A stretch of 8,934 nucleotides of DNA. It comes from Thermoanaerobaculia bacterium. Lineage in GTDB: Bacteria; Acidobacteriota; Thermoanaerobaculia; Multivoradales; JAHEKO01. Position 1 is the stretch's first letter. Every line of letters begins with the position of its first letter. The translations under genes were made by a program, and so were the position numbers. Below, one piece after another: positions 7,379 through 8,934 of the stretch. The notes under the pieces were generated by a model, which saw nothing but the letters and a program-made list of their open reading frames with translations, ran no database searches and was not told the origin of the DNA. The stretch covers positions 1 through 8,934 of the forward strand of contig JARFQS010000233.1 in assembly GCA_029287645.1 (NCBI GenBank), written 5' to 3'.

Positions 7379-7404
7379 GCGACCTATCTCCGCGACCTAC
7401 CCTG
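7379..7404 (-). repeat. Short direct repeat in the leader of the DUF3604 lipoprotein gene
   Basis: The 8-mer GCGACCTA (plus strand) occurs at 7379-7386 and 7392-7399, a 13-base period, just upstream of the ribosome site. The rest of each 13-mer differs. It could be a regulator half-site pair or chance. The surrounding 142-bp gap (7356-7497) shows no strong promoter or intrinsic terminator that I can identify. Confidence 0.2.
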
Positions 7405-7497
7405 AGATGTCCCTTTTGAACAGGAATCGGGCCGAATCCTACTAAAAGCAGGGCTCGAACCACTTCCATGCTCCACCCGGCTACCAGGGATACCGCT

Positions 7498-8514
7498 CTA
7501 GTAGGGACTCCGATCCGAGAGAGGATGCTGCCACCGAAAGGCAAGGCAATCATCCAGGGCCGCGGGAATGCCCTCGGCGATCGTTGCATACCTCGGCTCG
7601 AGTCCCAACTGCTCCCACAACAGTCCTGGCCGAATGGGTAGCTCCAGGTTCCAGCTCACCACGGTATCGGGAGTCAGAATCGAGGGGCGCCGCCTCAAGG
7701 CCGCAATCGGACGCAGCAGCTCGGTACCGAGCCGCGCCAGCCATGCCGGAACGCTCACCTGCCAGAATCTCGGGTAGTGTTCCCAGACGGTCGAGAAGAA
7801 CTCCCGCCAGTTGGCCGGCCGCTGATCTCCTACTGCTGCAACACCCGTCCAACCGCGCTCCGCTACCCCGAGCAGCAATCGCGCCGCATCCTTGACATGC
7901 AGGTGAGAGTAGAGATTCCGACCCGCCCCAGCCTGGATGAGCAGCCCCCTGTGCAAGCGCTCGAACAGCAGATCAGAAGCTCCGTAGACGTGAGGCAATC
8001 GAATCGCGGCAAAACGTAGCCCCGCTCTGTCGGCCATCTCCGCCAAGCGTTCCTCGGACTCGAGCTTTGCAACGCCATAGTCCACTCTGGGACGTGCCGG
8101 AGTCGACTCGTCGATCATCCCGCTCTGACCGTCGTATACCAGCATGCTGCTGGCGTAAACGAACGTCTTCACGCCGGCTTCCACCGCTGCCTCCATCAGG
8201 GCCGCGGAGCCGTCCACGATCGTCGGCCGCAACCGGCGATACGGCTCGAAGACCGCCCTGGCAGCCAGATGGTAGACCGTGTCGACTCCCTCTACGGCTC
8301 TGCGCAGGCTCGCCGGAGCCATCAAGTCTGCGCTCATCAGCTCGGCGCGGAGAGGGCGAAGCAGCGCCGCCCGCTCGGGACGGCGAACCATCAGGCGCAT
8401 GGGATGTTGTCTTGCATCCAGGAGCTTCGCCAGCTCGAAACCGATGAATCCTGTTGCTCCGGTGATCAGACTGCGGCCGGAGGGCGATGATGTCGACGGA
8501 TGGTCAGATTTCAT
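7498..8514 (-). CDS. NAD(P)-dependent epimerase/dehydratase, extended SDR family
   Basis: This 338-residue cytoplasmic Rossmann-fold enzyme is of the extended short-chain dehydrogenase type. The nucleotide-binding glycine motif GATGFIG lies at 19-25. A basic stretch MVRRPERA at about 42-49 after the second strand could favour NADP. DTVYHLAA follows at 78-85. The active-site region has SS at 122-123 and YGVAK with Tyr146 and Lys150, the YxxxK pair. RLPHVYG at 172-178 is typical of nucleotide-sugar epimerase-like members. All catalytic residues are present, so it should be active on an unknown carbonyl or sugar substrate. The ATG is preceded by a weak purine-rich stretch (GAAAAGAG, 6 bases away). 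It is separated from the DUF3604 lipoprotein gene by 142 bp, so it may or may not be cotranscribed with the downstream run. It diverges from a second SDR gene. Confidence 0.85.
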   Translation of the reverse strand: MKSDHPSTSSPSGRSLITGATGFIGFELAKLLDARQHPMRLMVRRPERAALLRPLRAELMSADLMAPASLRRAVEGVDTVYHLAARAVFEPYRRLRPTIVDGSAALMEAAVEAGVKTFVYASSMLVYDGQSGMIDESTPARPRVDYGVAKLESEERLAEMADRAGLRFAAIRLPHVYGASDLLFERLHRGLLIQAGAGRNLYSHLHVKDAARLLLGVAERGWTGVAAVGDQRPANWREFFSTVWEHYPRFWQVSVPAWLARLGTELLRPIAALRRRPSILTPDTVVSWNLELPIRPGLLWEQLGLEPRYATIAEGIPAALDDCLAFRWQHPLSDRSPY

Positions 8515-8559
8515 GACGGACTCTTTTCTGATCGTTTTGCACGTTTTATTGACCTGGAG

Positions 8560-8588
8560 ATCTTACGGCATAAATGAATGAAAGTAAA
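8560..8588 (-). promoter_or_regulatory. Candidate sigma70-type promoter for the leftward SDR gene
   Basis: On the leftward strand TTTACT (8588-8583) and TAAGAT (8565-8560) are 17 bases apart, four of six matches to each consensus box. Transcription would begin near 8553, giving a leader of about 39 bases before the ATG at 8514. Moderate match in AT-rich DNA, so chance is possible. Confidence 0.35.
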
Positions 8589-8614
8589 GATATTAAATCC
8601 ACATCACGGCTTGC

Positions 8615-8643
8615 TTGACAATCCCTTCTTGGATTCCTATAAT
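8615..8643 (+). promoter_or_regulatory. Perfect consensus sigma70-type promoter for the rightward SDR gene
   Basis: TTGACA at 8615-8620 and TATAAT at 8638-8643 are both exact consensus hexamers with the ideal 17-base spacer. Standard spacing places the transcription start near 8650, directly at the start codon at 8651. The mRNA would therefore be leaderless or nearly so, and there is no room for a ribosome binding site. Confidence 0.7.
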
Positions 8644-8650
8644 GAACGTT

Positions 8651-8917
8651 ATGAATGATTTTAAGACCAGGTCAGACCAACCGGTCTTCGTCACGGGAGC
8701 TTCCGGTTACATTGGTGGGCGCTTGGTGCCTCGGCTATTGGATGCGGGCTACCGAGTGCGCTGCCTGGCCCGCAGCCCCAGGAAGCTCGAGTCCCGTGCA
8801 TGGGCTTCGAACCCGCGTGTCCAGATCGTGACCGGCGATGTGGCGGACACGGCAACGCTCCTCGAAGCCATGCAGGGCTGCGGCTCCGCTTACTACCTTG
8901 TCCACTCGATGCTGACC
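8651..8917 (+). CDS. NAD(P)-binding SDR-like protein (YbjT/DUF2867-like), 5' part only
   Basis: This is the N-terminal part of a Rossmann-fold protein, about 89 residues before the genomic sequence ends. It has the glycine motif GASGYIG (residues 16-22), a basic cluster LARSPRKL after the second strand that suggests NADP preference, a GDVAD segment and AYYLVHSM near the end. That last phrase and the overall pattern resemble the atypical SDRs with a DUF2867 tail, such as E. coli YbjT, a family labelled 'SDR oxidoreductase' of unknown substrate. ATG at 8651 is chosen because an in-frame ATG at 8642 lies inside the -10 box of the consensus promoter and could not be transcribed from it. The real sequence ends near 8917; following bases are adapter. 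It is divergent from the other SDR gene and only weakly related in motif. Confidence 0.75.
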
Positions 8918-8934
8918 CTGTCTCTTATACACAT
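8918..8934. other. Tn5/Nextera mosaic-end adapter remnant (not genomic)
   Basis: The final 17 bases CTGTCTCTTATACACAT equal the first 17 bases of the 19-base transposase mosaic end used in tagmentation libraries. Their position at the extreme end shows untrimmed adapter in the assembly. The first two or three bases could by chance also be genomic. Confidence 0.95.

Noticed and set aside
5565..7445. 626-residue plus-strand open frame antisense to the DUF3604 lipoprotein gene
   Set aside because: Long antisense frames are common opposite GC-rich genes. Its sequence is low in recognisable motifs, while the opposite strand has clear DUF3604 motifs and a strong ribosome site.
7435..7470. tRNA T-arm-like GGTTCGAGCCC on the minus strand between the SDR and DUF3604 genes
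   Set aside because: The bases around the loop do not form a 5-bp stem and no other tRNA arms are nearby, so it is chance.
8735..8932. Minus-strand open frame starting MYKRQ
   Set aside because: Its start comes from the transposase adapter at 8918-8934 and it is antisense to the SDR gene; not a gene.

Overview
This 8.9-kb stretch of GC-rich DNA looks like part of a Gram-negative chromosome, probably from an uncultivated bacterium assembled from shotgun reads. It encodes an outer-membrane beta-barrel-like protein, a lipoprotein with a lipobox, a TonB C-terminal-type domain and several Sec signal peptides. The lineage cannot be fixed from the sequence alone. The TPR-like plus TonB_C protein and the frequent TTG starts would suit Acidobacteriota, Myxococcota or a neighbouring group, but this is a weak inference. 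No mobile element, CRISPR array, tRNA or rRNA was found.

Layout: seven genes run leftward on the minus strand and one partial gene runs rightward at the right end. From right to left the minus-strand genes are: an extended short-chain dehydrogenase/epimerase (8514-7498); after a 142-bp gap, a DUF3604 lipoprotein (7355-5487); a MetA-pathway/porin-like outer-membrane protein (5449-4484); a second DUF3604 protein with a Sec signal (4437-2509); a 67-residue charged small protein (2453-2250); an exported protein with a TonB_C-like domain (2184-1399); and an SLC12-type cation-chloride cotransporter homologue cut by the left edge (1371-1). From the lipoprotein to the transporter all gaps are 27-65 bp, so these six genes plausibly form one transcription unit. 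A second SDR-type gene (8651 onward, plus strand) diverges from the first across an AT-rich 136-bp spacer carrying a perfect consensus sigma70-type promoter.

The most distinctive part is the sandwich of two DUF3604 paralogues around a predicted outer-membrane channel, followed by a small charged protein. Both DUF3604 proteins keep a full set of His/Asp/Glu/Asn positions like a PHP-type metal site and both carry export signals. A reasonable inference is an envelope cassette in which the barrel admits a substrate and two metal-dependent hydrolase-like proteins act on it outside the cytoplasm. The substrate is unknown.

The last 17 bases (8918-8934) match the Tn5/Nextera mosaic-end adapter and are not genomic. 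The apparent minus-strand reading frame there, beginning MYKRQ, is an adapter artefact, and the true contig ends near 8917 inside the rightward SDR gene.
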